DNA from: Gimesia sp.
GTDB taxonomy: Bacteria; Planctomycetota; Planctomycetia; Planctomycetales; Planctomycetaceae
Length of the DNA stretch: 64,000 nt
Reading direction: 5' to 3'
Assembly: GCA_002706765.1 (NCBI GenBank)
Contig: PAJV01000064.1
Location: 62,001 to 126,000, forward strand
Shown in pieces: positions 18,090 through 27,386 of the stretch. Numbering within the stretch: the stretch's first letter is position 1; every line of letters begins with the position of its first letter. Under the pieces are notes generated by a model. The model had not been told where the DNA came from, searched no databases, and saw only the letters and a program-made list of their open reading frames with translations. Made by a program: the position numbers and the translations under genes.

Positions 18090-21000
18090 TTACAGTGATG
18101 GTACCGTCGGTAGATTGAGTCCATCCAGCAGTTTTTTTCGCTCTTCACGGGATTTCTTATAGTGATGAGGCAGTACCCGCGCGTGATAGGTCTCCAACGG
18201 ACGCACCAGTGTGCGTTCCAGAACCCGTTTTCGCAGTTGCCAGTCCTGCTCGCTGACATTCACGCGGTGTTGCAGGGAATCCATCGTGGCGATTGCCTGT
18301 TCGATTCCGGAAATGCTGAGTTCGATGTCATGCAAAGCCTGCTTCGAAGTGACAGGTCGCGCCTGAGAGCGGTTGTCCCAGCGATATTTCAGAGCCTGCA
18401 GCAAGCCGTTCAGATGATCCCACTGCTGCCCCGGTTTCTGGAACAGCTCCGGGTCAGTCGCCGCCATTTCCAAGGCTCGTACAATGGAAACAATCGAGCG
18501 ATCATTGGCGGCACCATAATTGATGGCATGGAGACGATGCGAAAATTCAAGGACATCCGGTGCATCATCAGATTTCTTGTAGAGCTCTGCGACTTCGTCA
18601 TGCATGAAGTAACTGATCATCGGATCGTAAGTGGAAGTAAACATCGTCACGCGACCAATCTGATCGATCGAGGGATTTGCTGTCCCCATTGCGTCCGAAA
18701 GCGCTTTAAAGTAATACATGCGGCGTTTATCTTCATCGTGAATGTAATCTTCTTTGTGCAGATTTTCTGCTGCCACCTGCCTGATGAGCGAACGCGGGTT
18801 TTCTGTAATCTGATCTTTGGCCGGTTTGCGATATTTCCAGTATTGATCGGGATAGCGAGCCATCAGATTGTTCTGCGCCGTCACTTCGGACAGGCGTCTG
18901 AGTATGATCGGATCATTCTTCTCGCCCTCCATCCAGTTCAGCAGGCGGCTGCTGCGGTATTCTCTGGTCGGGTTCTCGCTGTGGATTTCCGCAGAGACCA
19001 TTTTCCGGATTTCTTCCTGCTTCATCCCCCAGCGCATCATTTCATAGGGAAGTCTGAAAGCGAAGTTTCCGTTTGAGGTATTGTTGACGGTAGTTTTGAC
19101 ATCGGCGGACATATCTGCCAGAGCGTCATCTGAGTATGCTGCCAGATTCAACAGGACTGACCAGTCCCAGCCAACCTGTGCCAGCGTGCGTCTGACCTGT
19201 GGTGCCTGGATTCGTTCGATCAGGTTGTTCCTGACAAAACCGAGTTCTGAATTCGTACCCATAAACAGCGTTTCACCGTTGGCTATTTCAATTGCCAGAA
19301 CCTGCTGGAATGCAGACCGAAACGTCTGCGCCATCACCCGCAATGGCTGCGCACCAAAATCGATGTGCTGAAAACGCTGGCAGAAAATGCCATCCTGATT
19401 CAGATGCCGCGAAACATTGTGATAAAACTCGGTGGTGAACTCTGCCTGAGATTGTGTGACAACCGACTGGACCGGGTTGCTGATGATCAGGTCATATCTC
19501 TTTTCCGCATCTGCACGGGCTGCCATCGCTAATGCGATCGGGGTCTGAACCAGTTCGACGCGTTCTGAATCGAAAGCGGAAATAGCATTTCGTGGGGTAA
19601 TCTCTTCGTGATATAATTTGACGAGGCTTCGATCCGGTTCCATGCAGGTCACATGTTGCACGGGGAAGTCGAGACTGGAATTCACACCCACACCGGCACC
19701 CAGACCGAGAAACAGCACATCTGCAGGACGCTCATGTAAAATCACGGGAATTACAAAGGGCATGAGTTCCCCGGTAGTATGCGGGCACAATCCTGCATCC
19801 ACAGTGGTCACGCCGAATGGCAGACCACTTCTGCGGATCTGGATCTGATTTTCCCGATAGGACCAGATGGTAAAGGTACCGTATTGTCCTTCCACCTCAG
19901 ACAGGCAACGGCCTTCATCCAGGTGGGGGAGCAGTTCGGGTTTCAATCCATAACGTAATCCGGTGAAAGTGTTAGTCGAGAATAACAGCTTGGCCGAATG
20001 ACGAACATCATAATTGTTGTGATTGAGCAGACCGGCAGTGAACAGTGCCAGCCCGCAGAAGATGCCAGCGGCACGCCAGCGTGTCGCCGGCAGTCGAAAG
20101 TGTGTCAGTCGGACGAGTACAGCCAGAGCGAGTAATACCAGGCTGGAGAGCATTGTAAGTGTTTTGAGCTTGATGTCAGCCGATCCGATGAGCCATAGAC
20201 AGCCAAGCATACCGGCCAGCAGGCAAAGCGGTTGCCAGACGGGAAGTGTAGTAACAGTAGTGTTTTCTTTGGAAGAATACCGCACTGCACTGGAGAGTTT
20301 GAGCCAGCCACCCCAGCAGGTTCCCAGCAGACAGAAGATGGACGCCGTTAAGCCACCACGGATGAATGAAAGCAGCATTGCGAATTCAATATAGGCATTG
20401 GCATACAGCATCCATGAAACCAGCAGCGGGAACAGCGCCAGACAGCCAACGCCAGTCAGTGCCGCCACAAGTGACAGGCTGGAAGTTGTCTGAACGAGTT
20501 TTCCTGGCTTGCGGGCCTGCAGGAACGCAAAAGCAACTGCGATACCAAGCAGAAATCCTGCCCAGATAGTGACTTTCAGGTAAAGGGAATCTGGATAGAG
20601 CTGAAACAGAATCCGACTGACGGTCACCAGCAGAACGCCGGTAATCACGCTCATTACATAAGAGCCGACCTGAATCACCTTTGGAATACGGGGAGGTGCA
20701 ACCGCGCGTTGAGCAGGCGTGCGATCGGTAGAGGGTTGCAGCAGTTGCTGGAAGATATCCAGTTTGAGCCAGTGTGAGTATTCAGGCAGATAACTCTCGC
20801 AGAGTGATCCAATCCAGGGGATGCAACAGAAAAACAGTGTGGCGGTGAGCGGGATCAACAAAGTTCCGGCCCAGCCGAATGCAGGAACCAGCCAGTAAGC
20901 AGACAGAATCAGTGAAGCACTGACTCCAGTCAGGAAACGGGCCAGTTGAGAATGCAGGAGTATGCGGGAGTTTTTGAAATCGTCGGCAGTCACTGTCGCA

Positions 21001-21461
21001 AGCCAGCACAGGCGGGTAGCCCAGAAAACAGCAGGCAGGATCAGAGCCATGGCAGACAGTGTCATCAGTCCTGTCACGAAGACGACGTTCGTCAGTTGCG
21101 AGAGAGTGACCCAATGCAGAACCTGATTAAGCAGTGCCAGCAAAAACGGAAAACAGATAGACCAGAGTGAAAGGATCAATAATGTAAAGCGGATCTGTTT
21201 CTGGTGAGCTGCGGACTTCTCGGTCGAGTTTTCACGAGAGAGGGATGCCAGCTGTGGCAAGCCGAGCCAGATGCCCATCACTATGGACAGGCCGATGCCC
21301 GTCAGGACTTCGGGGCTGTCGCTGACCAGATTCTGAAATCGTTGAACACAGGAAAGCACGAACAGACCGCAAATCGATCCCAGAAGAAATGAGATTCCCA
21401 TTCGCTGTTGTAAAAATGAAAGCGAGAACTGGAGTAGATGATGAGCGAACGAACGTATCAT
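18090..21461 (-). CDS. Polytopic membrane protein fused to a spermidine-synthase-like methyltransferase domain
   Basis: 1123 residues from the ATG at 21461, chosen because AAGGA lies 4 bases upstream; the frame is open to 21506. Residues 1 to about 480 contain roughly a dozen hydrophobic segments, like a transporter-type membrane domain. Residues about 520-790 form a SpeE-like Rossmann fold: ADVLFLGLGAGVG (SAM/dcSAM-binding glycine motif, about 581-592), CMEPD acidic strand (606-610) and YDLIISNPVQS. A helical Arg/Lys-rich C-terminal region of about 330 residues follows. Such fusions are known as membrane-associated spermidine-synthase-like proteins. The usual Asp pair of polyamine aminopropyltransferases is not obvious (SNPVQS instead), so polyamine synthesis is doubtful. 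Confidence 0.8.
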   Translation of the reverse strand: MIRSFAHHLLQFSLSFLQQRMGISFLLGSICGLFVLSCVQRFQNLVSDSPEVLTGIGLSIVMGIWLGLPQLASLSRENSTEKSAAHQKQIRFTLLILSLWSICFPFLLALLNQVLHWVTLSQLTNVVFVTGLMTLSAMALILPAVFWATRLCWLATVTADDFKNSRILLHSQLARFLTGVSASLILSAYWLVPAFGWAGTLLIPLTATLFFCCIPWIGSLCESYLPEYSHWLKLDIFQQLLQPSTDRTPAQRAVAPPRIPKVIQVGSYVMSVITGVLLVTVSRILFQLYPDSLYLKVTIWAGFLLGIAVAFAFLQARKPGKLVQTTSSLSLVAALTGVGCLALFPLLVSWMLYANAYIEFAMLLSFIRGGLTASIFCLLGTCWGGWLKLSSAVRYSSKENTTVTTLPVWQPLCLLAGMLGCLWLIGSADIKLKTLTMLSSLVLLALAVLVRLTHFRLPATRWRAAGIFCGLALFTAGLLNHNNYDVRHSAKLLFSTNTFTGLRYGLKPELLPHLDEGRCLSEVEGQYGTFTIWSYRENQIQIRRSGLPFGVTTVDAGLCPHTTGELMPFVIPVILHERPADVLFLGLGAGVGVNSSLDFPVQHVTCMEPDRSLVKLYHEEITPRNAISAFDSERVELVQTPIALAMAARADAEKRYDLIISNPVQSVVTQSQAEFTTEFYHNVSRHLNQDGIFCQRFQHIDFGAQPLRVMAQTFRSAFQQVLAIEIANGETLFMGTNSELGFVRNNLIERIQAPQVRRTLAQVGWDWSVLLNLAAYSDDALADMSADVKTTVNNTSNGNFAFRLPYEMMRWGMKQEEIRKMVSAEIHSENPTREYRSSRLLNWMEGEKNDPIILRRLSEVTAQNNLMARYPDQYWKYRKPAKDQITENPRSLIRQVAAENLHKEDYIHDEDKRRMYYFKALSDAMGTANPSIDQIGRVTMFTSTYDPMISYFMHDEVAELYKKSDDAPDVLEFSHRLHAINYGAANDRSIVSIVRALEMAATDPELFQKPGQQWDHLNGLLQALKYRWDNRSQARPVTSKQALHDIELSISGIEQAIATMDSLQHRVNVSEQDWQLRKRVLERTLVRPLETYHARVLPHHYKKSREERKKLLDGLNLPTVPSL

Positions 21462-21759
21462 GGCTTCCTTGCCTGTCGTTTTTAAAAATTCAGAATTGCA
21501 TCTCAACTTAAAGTTGCTTACTCTAAGTCATTTCCTAAGCGTCCCTTAGCAGCAAAAATAGCCGGTTGAGGCGCAAGAGGCCTCAGGCCGTGTTTTATCG
21601 AAAATACGTAAATATATGCAATACCAGTCGTTGTATCACTGCTGAGATCGCCTTTGATTCATAGCTGATGTACACTTCGCTAGACAAAAATGCGTAGCAG
21701 AGTAAGAATAGGTTACTCTCTCAGTCTGCTACAACCCTAAATGATAGAAATTTCCAAGA

Positions 21760-23358
21760 GTGAAATCCCAATTGAAATTATCCTCTGTAGAGAATCCGGT
21801 CGTGAATCAGCTGCGTCAAAAGTGGTGGTCTTCGATCCGAATTCTGCTGGCTGGTTCTGTTCTCTGCATGACAGCTGTGGGAGTACGTCTGCAGGCTGAG
21901 ACCAATTCCGCGGCTGTCTTTAAAGCAGCTGCGAATTCGATTACTGTTGACGAGCTGAAATCGCATATCGAATTTCTGGCCAGTGATTCCCTGGAAGGTC
22001 GGGAGGCTGGTTCACAGGGAGGTCAGGCTGCGGGAACTTATATCCGGACGTTTCTCCAGAAACAGGGGATTCAACCGGGAATGGCTGACGAAGGTTACTT
22101 CCAGGAATTTGATGGCGGCTTCCGGAATATCATCGGCATGCTTCCGGGAAACGATCCCGAGCTGAAAAATGAATACGTGGTCATCGGCGCGCATTACGAC
22201 CATGTGGGTTACGGAAAACCATCCAACAGTCGCGGCGGCGTGGGACAAATTCATAACGGAGCGGATGATAATGCCAGTGGGACCGCGGCATTGCTGGAAG
22301 TAATTGAAGCATTATCGTTATACAAAGAACTTCCCCGCCGATCGATTCTGTTTGTATTCTGGGATGCGGAAGAAATGGGGCTGCTGGGTTCGCGACACTG
22401 GATCAATCACCCGACAGTGCCCCTGGATCAGGTCGTGCTTTATTTCAATCTGGATATGGTAGGGCGGCTGAAAAAGAATCCCCTCACATTATTCGGTTCC
22501 CGTTCTGCTTATGGGCTGCGATCCAGTACCGTGCTGTCCAATCATCGTGAAACCGATCTCAAAATTGATTTTGATTCTGCGATCCGACCGGACAGCGATC
22601 ACTGGCCCTTTTATCAGAAAGGGATCCCCTTCCTGATGTTTCATACCGGCAAGCATGCAGACTATCATCGGCCGGAAGACGATGCCTATAAAATTGATTA
22701 TCCGGGAGCACGAAAAAGTGCCCAGCTGTTAACCCGGCTGACATTGGATTTTGCATTGCAGTCGGAAAAGCCCAGGTTCCGCGATGCCAATCAGGATATC
22801 CTGTCAGGTATTGATCAGGAAGCACGCGTTGATAACAGCGATCCCCCGCGACTGGGGGTGGCCTGGAACGCAGATATTTATTCCCAGGGAAAATTAGTGT
22901 TAACTCAGGTCATGGCGAATACTCCTGCCAAAAAAGCAGGGCTTAAAGCAGGTGACGAGATTGTCAAAATTGATGACCAGTCTCCCATTGCGGAGCAGGG
23001 TTTTGGAGCTCTGGTTCAGAATTCCCCCAACCAGATTGTCCTGCAGGTCCGCCGTAAAGATCAGGAAGAACTGCTGGAATTACCGGTCACATTATCCGGA
23101 AAGCCGGTCAAACTGGGGGTTCAGTGGCTGACTGACGAAGCTGATCCTGCCGTGATCGTGATTTCCGATATTATCGAATCGTCACCCGCAGATCTTGCGA
23201 AACTGAAAATCAATGACCGGATCTATGAGATTGACGGCAAACGATGTGAAAACAGTGAAGAGTTTCGTGAGCTGATCGGTTCACGAAAATTTCCTTTCAG
23301 CCTGCTGGTTGAACGGGAAGGTCAACTGAAAAAAATCGAAATTCAGTCGATGAGGTGA
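21760..23358 (+). CDS. Exported M28 zinc aminopeptidase with two PDZ domains
   Basis: 532 residues from a GTG start at 21760. No better in-frame ATG precedes the signal anchor (IRILLAGSVLCMTAVGVRLQA). The peptidase domain (about 60-340) has all M28 zinc ligands: H145 in GAHYDH, D169 in NGADDNASG, E204/E205 in DAEEMG, D232 in FNLDMVG and H303 in HADYHRPEDD. Two PDZ domains follow (about 355-440 and 445-530), the first with KKAGLKAGDEIVKID. It probably trims peptides in the periplasm or outside the cell. The 3' end overlaps the convergent gene by 16 bases. Confidence 0.92.
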   Translation: MKSQLKLSSVENPVVNQLRQKWWSSIRILLAGSVLCMTAVGVRLQAETNSAAVFKAAANSITVDELKSHIEFLASDSLEGREAGSQGGQAAGTYIRTFLQKQGIQPGMADEGYFQEFDGGFRNIIGMLPGNDPELKNEYVVIGAHYDHVGYGKPSNSRGGVGQIHNGADDNASGTAALLEVIEALSLYKELPRRSILFVFWDAEEMGLLGSRHWINHPTVPLDQVVLYFNLDMVGRLKKNPLTLFGSRSAYGLRSSTVLSNHRETDLKIDFDSAIRPDSDHWPFYQKGIPFLMFHTGKHADYHRPEDDAYKIDYPGARKSAQLLTRLTLDFALQSEKPRFRDANQDILSGIDQEARVDNSDPPRLGVAWNADIYSQGKLVLTQVMANTPAKKAGLKAGDEIVKIDDQSPIAEQGFGALVQNSPNQIVLQVRRKDQEELLELPVTLSGKPVKLGVQWLTDEADPAVIVISDIIESSPADLAKLKINDRIYEIDGKRCENSEEFRELIGSRKFPFSLLVEREGQLKKIEIQSMR

Positions 23359-23846
23359 ATCTTCCAGTCAATCATTTGTGGCTGTAGACCAGATTTGCCG
23401 AGTTCCTCTTTTAATGTCGCTTCGGGAACAACCCGGGCGGAACCGGTCCGATAAACACGCACATGAATGCCGTCTTCATCACCGGATGCCTGCTTTGCCA
23501 GCGTCAGAATCTCGTTGATGTCTGCCGGTCGGTATTTGTCTTTCGGCTGCGATGCGGCTTTGACCAGGTAGCTGCGGTCATCTATCAGGATATCCAGAAC
23601 TTTCAAGCGAATTTCGGCGAGCGACTTTTCCTGTTTTGGTTCGGGTTGAATCAGGACGGGAATGATCTCCGATTCACTGGACGCCATAATATTACGTGAT
23701 TCTTCGTCCGCCGTATCTGCTGTTTTCTCAGCCTCTCCCGGTCCGGAATTGATGCCGGGAGTCAATCCGAAGTACTGTCCCAGAATGATACCCAAGGCTA
23801 AAATTCCACCTCCGGCATACATCATTTTTTTGGGTCGTTTACCCAT
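23343..23846 (-). CDS. Single-pass membrane protein of unknown function
   Basis: 167 residues. An N-terminal basic stretch MGKRPKKMM is followed by one transmembrane helix (about 10-27, YAGGGILALGIILGQYFGL), an acidic linker and a small alpha/beta domain (residues 80-167) with ADINEILTLAKQASGDEDGIHVRVYR. That domain loosely recalls the periplasmic fold of ExbD/TolR, but the N-terminal Asp of ExbD is missing. AGGA sits 7 bases before the ATG. The 3' end runs 16 bases into the M28 peptidase gene on the other strand. Function not assigned. Confidence 0.7.
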   Translation of the reverse strand: MGKRPKKMMYAGGGILALGIILGQYFGLTPGINSGPGEAEKTADTADEESRNIMASSESEIIPVLIQPEPKQEKSLAEIRLKVLDILIDDRSYLVKAASQPKDKYRPADINEILTLAKQASGDEDGIHVRVYRTGSARVVPEATLKEELGKSGLQPQMIDWKIHLID

Positions 23847-24076
23847 GGCTCATTCCTGTACTCTAGCGCATCGCCTTTAATCATTGCGTCTCCTAATCTA
23901 GTATACCTGGTCCAAATGGACCTGGAGACGCTACCGTTAAACGGGACACAGTTTCGATCGTGCCTGGTTTTCACTGCATTGTAGTGGATCTGCTTTGAGA
24001 TAATACAGATCAATTCAAAAACCATTTTTCCGGGGATTTGAATCTACTCCCGGAATCGCAGGCAAGACGGGTGGCT

Positions 24077-25516
24077 CTATTTCCCGGAGTTGAGATCTTC
24101 CATCAGTTCAAAGAGGACTGTCAGAATCTGGTCCGAAGCATCCAGTTGAACGCGATTGGTTCCCATCCAGGTTTCGTACCCACCCAGTTTGTGTTGCGCG
24201 GGCGTGGGCAGGTATCCGTAATAACCGTTGGCCAGTTCAATCGTGAAGGCATCTTTGAACGGAGCTTTGTCTTTGATTTCCAGACCAATTTCACAGAATG
24301 TTTCAAAGGGAATGGCGGCGACTGTCAGATCTCCTATTCGCAGCGTCTGCAACTTTACTGTCACTTCATCCGGACCTTCGAGCAGTCTTTGTACTCGACC
24401 TGCATAGTTTCGTTCGTAGCGATGATGCTGTGGTGCATCTTCGGGTTGCGCCAGTAATTTTTTGAAGTAGGCCTGCATGGCTGCGTCCGGTTTACGGACT
24501 TTCAATGTGAGATCTGCACTGGCGGAGCCCAGGGGAACCCAGGTCTGGTACTTGACGCCCTTGTATGCATCCGCGACACGCTTTGCGACGAGATCTGCGA
24601 CCTGTGCCATTTTTTCGTAAGCCTGCATGCGTTTGCCAGGCTGACTGAAGTTGATGTTATTGATATCCCCGCTGGTGCCATTCGAAAGCATGCCCACAAA
24701 GGAACCGTCCTCCGGGCTGGCACCAATGAGTGAACCAATTTTTTCAGAGAAAATGCCGAAGTAGTCTGAGGAGATTTCTCCTTTCTTCACGCCCCCGACA
24801 TAATGCAGAGAGTAATTGGCCAGCAAAGCCAGGGGGCGACCTTCCAGGGACTGGACGCTGATAAAAGAGATTTCGGGATCAATGGGACCTGCCGGCTTGA
24901 CGAGGGCCGCGTTTCCGCGGGGAGGATTCATGCGAACCTGATCGACGCCCCCAAACGGGTTTTTACAGAAGTCAGGATTCGTCGTAAACCAGCGGCGGTT
25001 GAATACTTCCGAGGGTTCGTCCACGCCTCCCCAGCCAATCTGAGCCGGTTCCGTTTTTTCCAGAGCACGTCGGACACAATCGGCGATACGGCGGGAAAGA
25101 AAGTCACGATATTTGGGACTGCTGGCCCGCGTTGCCGAATGCGTATGTGTGGCTGCCATCAGTATGTTCTCGGGTGGCAGGTCTGTTTCTGCCTTGATGA
25201 AGTCCCGGGCCGCCTGGTAGACGTCTTCCGTGATGCCCAGGTTATCACAGATCACGAAGGCAATTTTTGTTTCGCCATTGTCGAGCACGAGGCAACGGGC
25301 ATGCAGTTCGTCATGCACATTTTCTGCAGGGAAGGGCGCAAAGCCACCCACAATGGCTTCTCCCAGCGGGGGAGTAATATTACTGGTGGCAGCCCCTGCT
25401 TTAAGTACTTTATTCGGGGTTGATTCCGCTGCCTGCATGCTGCTGAGCAGGAATACCAGGCAACACACGCTCATCATGCCAGTCAAAAATGGACGTCGAT
25501 TCCCTGTTGCTGCCAT
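24077..25516 (-). CDS. Neutral/alkaline non-lysosomal ceramidase family protein
   Basis: 479 residues from the ATG at 25516, which has GAGGAG 8 bases upstream; a GTG at 25525 is the alternative. A signal peptide (FLTGMMSVCCLVFLLSSMQAA) is followed by a ceramidase N-terminal-type domain: AGAATSNITPPLG, then VICDNLGI and the metal-binding AATHTHSA loop, and later NGTSGDINNINF. The family hydrolyses ceramide or related amides. Planctomycete members are abundant and their substrates unknown. It lacks the long C-terminal domain of classic neutral ceramidase (about 650-750 residues). The 3' end is at 24077, about 230 bp from the next gene. Confidence 0.85.
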   Translation of the reverse strand: MAATGNRRPFLTGMMSVCCLVFLLSSMQAAESTPNKVLKAGAATSNITPPLGEAIVGGFAPFPAENVHDELHARCLVLDNGETKIAFVICDNLGITEDVYQAARDFIKAETDLPPENILMAATHTHSATRASSPKYRDFLSRRIADCVRRALEKTEPAQIGWGGVDEPSEVFNRRWFTTNPDFCKNPFGGVDQVRMNPPRGNAALVKPAGPIDPEISFISVQSLEGRPLALLANYSLHYVGGVKKGEISSDYFGIFSEKIGSLIGASPEDGSFVGMLSNGTSGDINNINFSQPGKRMQAYEKMAQVADLVAKRVADAYKGVKYQTWVPLGSASADLTLKVRKPDAAMQAYFKKLLAQPEDAPQHHRYERNYAGRVQRLLEGPDEVTVKLQTLRIGDLTVAAIPFETFCEIGLEIKDKAPFKDAFTIELANGYYGYLPTPAQHKLGGYETWMGTNRVQLDASDQILTVLFELMEDLNSGK

Positions 25517-25880
25517 TGGTTTCACTCCTCGTCTGGGGCCTCATGAAAGTCGATTCTGTGGTCTGCGATTATAAAGGCCTTGGAATGGAAACACAACAAA
25601 CCCTGTTGATGTGTTTGAGTGTGAAGCTTTCTTAACTCATTCATGGCTATGTGATTACGAATAGCCGGTGAACCGGCTGACCGCAGAAAGCGGATGTGGG
25701 TCGGATCAGTCTGGCGGAAAAACTGTAAAAATATATTGACACCAATGATAATTATATTTGCCATTGCCGGCAATATAATATACTTTGGTGCCAATATGAT
25801 ACTGATTTCTAATCCGTGTTCTCAGCCGAATCCTTCGATTTGGTTTCGTTTTATTCATTCCAAAATTTTTGAGGCCCGTC
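25517..25880. other. Intergenic region upstream of the first DUF1559 cassette
   Basis: 364 bp between divergent genes. It holds a short perfect hairpin, AGCCGGT-GA-ACCGGCT at 25663-25678, and the long palindrome described separately. TATAAT at 25774-25779 sits inside the right arm of that palindrome and is a candidate -10 box for the cassette, though no good -35 partner was found. GAGG at 25871-25874 is the ribosome binding site of the DUF1559 gene. Confidence 0.5.
25735..25795. repeat. Long imperfect palindrome upstream of DUF1559 gene
   Basis: Left arm 25735-25762 and right arm 25769-25795 are near-perfect reverse complements. Both outer parts read ATTGRCACCAA and both inner parts TTATATT(T)GCC, around a six-base loop. 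A perfect 12-base palindrome ATTGCCGGCAAT (25763-25774) occupies the centre. The structure could form a roughly 60-nt hairpin or be a large operator. It lies 86 bp before the DUF1559 start codon. Confidence 0.75.
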
Positions 25881-26804
25881 ATGCTGAATTCGAAGACACG
25901 TCGTCGCGGTTTTACTTTGATCGAACTGCTGGTGGTGATCGCCATCATCGCAATTCTGATTGCACTGCTGTTACCGGCTGTCCAGCAGGCACGGGAGGCG
26001 GCCCGCCGTTCCACCTGTAAGAACAATCTGAAACAGATCGGCCTGGGTATGCATAATTATCATGGTACACATAATACGTACCCTTATGGTGTCAGGCATG
26101 CTGGTGACAATAATGCATTACACGAACGTGAATGCTGGGCGCAGCAGCTGTTACCTTATATTGATCAGGCACCGCTGTATAACAAATATACGGCAGATAC
26201 GACCAAAAATATCTGGAATGTTCCAAAGGCAATCAGTGCGGTTGTTATTCCCGTTTACATGTGTCCTTCTGATCCTTCTTCTCCTGGATTTAACTACGCC
26301 GATTTGTTTGAAGGCAACTACACAGGTTGTGCCGGCAGTACGCCGATTAAGATGAACGACACCAATCCGAATAATGTCAAAATGGATGGAATCCTGTATC
26401 TGCAGTCTCGTACACGGGTGCGGGATATTGTTGACGGTTCTTCCAATACCATCATGCATAGTGAATCGATTATTCGCGGGACCAGTGGGGCCGACTGGGG
26501 ATCAGCCGGTCATTACTGGGGTGGTGGTCGCTGGGGAGGCGGTCTGTTTACCACGCTGGAGCCACCCAACACCTCAATTCCGGATGAGCACAATACCTGT
26601 AAAAGCACCACCTGGCCTTTAGCACCTTGTACGGCCGTTGGAGCCACGACGCAAATTCAGAACTATGCCCGCAGTAATCATATCGGGGGAGCGCATTGTC
26701 TGTTGGCCGATGGTGCGGTTCGTTTCATTTCTTCAAATGTCGATCGAGGGACATTTCATGCACTGGGGACCCGCGCTTCCGGTGAAGTGTTAGGCGAGTT
26801 CTAA
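25881..26804 (+). CDS. DUF1559 pseudopilin-like protein, first copy
   Basis: The start is the ATG at 25881 with GAGG 6 bases upstream; the open frame extends upstream to a TTG at 25869. The 307-residue protein has a class III prepilin signal: KTRRRG, then [33 protein letters not shown] with Glu at +5. A DUF1559 domain follows, with [29 protein letters not shown] and the C-terminal [22 protein letters not shown] motif (H-x-GGxxxxxxDGxVxF type). DUF1559 proteins are expanded in planctomycetes and resemble major pseudopilins, but their assembly partner is unproven. The next gene is a small lipoprotein. Confidence 0.93.
   Translation: MLNSKTRRRGFTLIELLVVIAIIAILIALLLPAVQQAREAARRSTCKNNLKQIGLGMHNYHGTHNTYPYGVRHAGDNNALHERECWAQQLLPYIDQAPLYNKYTADTTKNIWNVPKAISAVVIPVYMCPSDPSSPGFNYADLFEGNYTGCAGSTPIKMNDTNPNNVKMDGILYLQSRTRVRDIVDGSSNTIMHSESIIRGTSGADWGSAGHYWGGGRWGGGLFTTLEPPNTSIPDEHNTCKSTTWPLAPCTAVGATTQIQNYARSNHIGGAHCLLADGAVRFISSNVDRGTFHALGTRASGEVLGEF
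25905..26041 (+). repeat. Direct repeat copy A (DUF1559 N-terminal coding segment)
   Basis: This 137-bp stretch matches 27414-27550 at 129 of 137 positions, counted by eye. All eight differences are at third codon positions, so the encoded peptide (RGF to KQIG) is identical. It gives sequence homology suitable for recombination between the two cassettes. Confidence 0.9.
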
Positions 26805-26905
26805 GTGGTGCTGTAGACAGAAACAGGCACCTTAAGAAAACGTCTATTTGCGGTCTCTCAACTTACAACGATTTCACATCGATCTTCGTTCAGGAATTAA
26901 AAACA

Positions 26906-27316
26906 ATGCGCGCTTCAAAACTGTTCATCCTGCTTCTGCTGCCACTCACCGGCTGCCACAGTGGTGAGGCGGGGCCTGAAACTTTTACAGTCACAGGCGA
27001 AGTTTCATTTTCGGGAAAACCGGTAGAAACAGGGCAGATCGTCTTCATTCCCGCATCCGTTGGTACGCAGCGGTATGCCGCAGTCATTGAGAATGGACAG
27101 TATACCTGTGAATGTACTCCCGGCGCGAAGCAGGTGGAAATCACTGCCTACCGGTTCGATGAATCAAAGCAGGAGCCCGATCCAGCCGAGCCGGGAAAAA
27201 CCGTTCCCGCGCGGGTGCAGTATATTCCGGAACAATTTAACCGTAAGACAACACTCACTGCAGAAGTGTCAAGCGGAGGCGAGAACCACTTTGATTACAG
27301 GCTTGAGTCCCAATAA
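26906..27316 (+). CDS. Small lipoprotein with transthyretin-like fold
   Basis: 136 residues with a lipoprotein signal: MRASKLFILLLLPLTGC, lipobox LTGC with Cys17. The mature part has VTGEVSFSGKPVETGQIVFIPAS and NGQYTCECTPGAKQVEITAY, the repeated beta pattern of carboxypeptidase-regulatory/transthyretin-like domains. In planctomycetes such lipoproteins commonly follow a DUF1559 gene. The role is unknown; the lipid anchor and beta-sandwich suggest an envelope partner of the pseudopilin. AGGA lies about 10 bases before the ATG. Confidence 0.85.
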   Translation: MRASKLFILLLLPLTGCHSGEAGPETFTVTGEVSFSGKPVETGQIVFIPASVGTQRYAAVIENGQYTCECTPGAKQVEITAYRFDESKQEPDPAEPGKTVPARVQYIPEQFNRKTTLTAEVSSGGENHFDYRLESQ

Positions 27317-27386
27317 ATAATTGAAAATAAATTGATGCTGGACCGTTTTTATATTCTTATTTTCTACTGATTGAAAAAGGGATGAT

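Noticed and set aside
25736-25779. TTGACA at 25736 as -35 for TATAAT at 25774.
   Set aside because: The spacing is 32 bases, far from the usual 16-18; both boxes lie in the palindrome arms.
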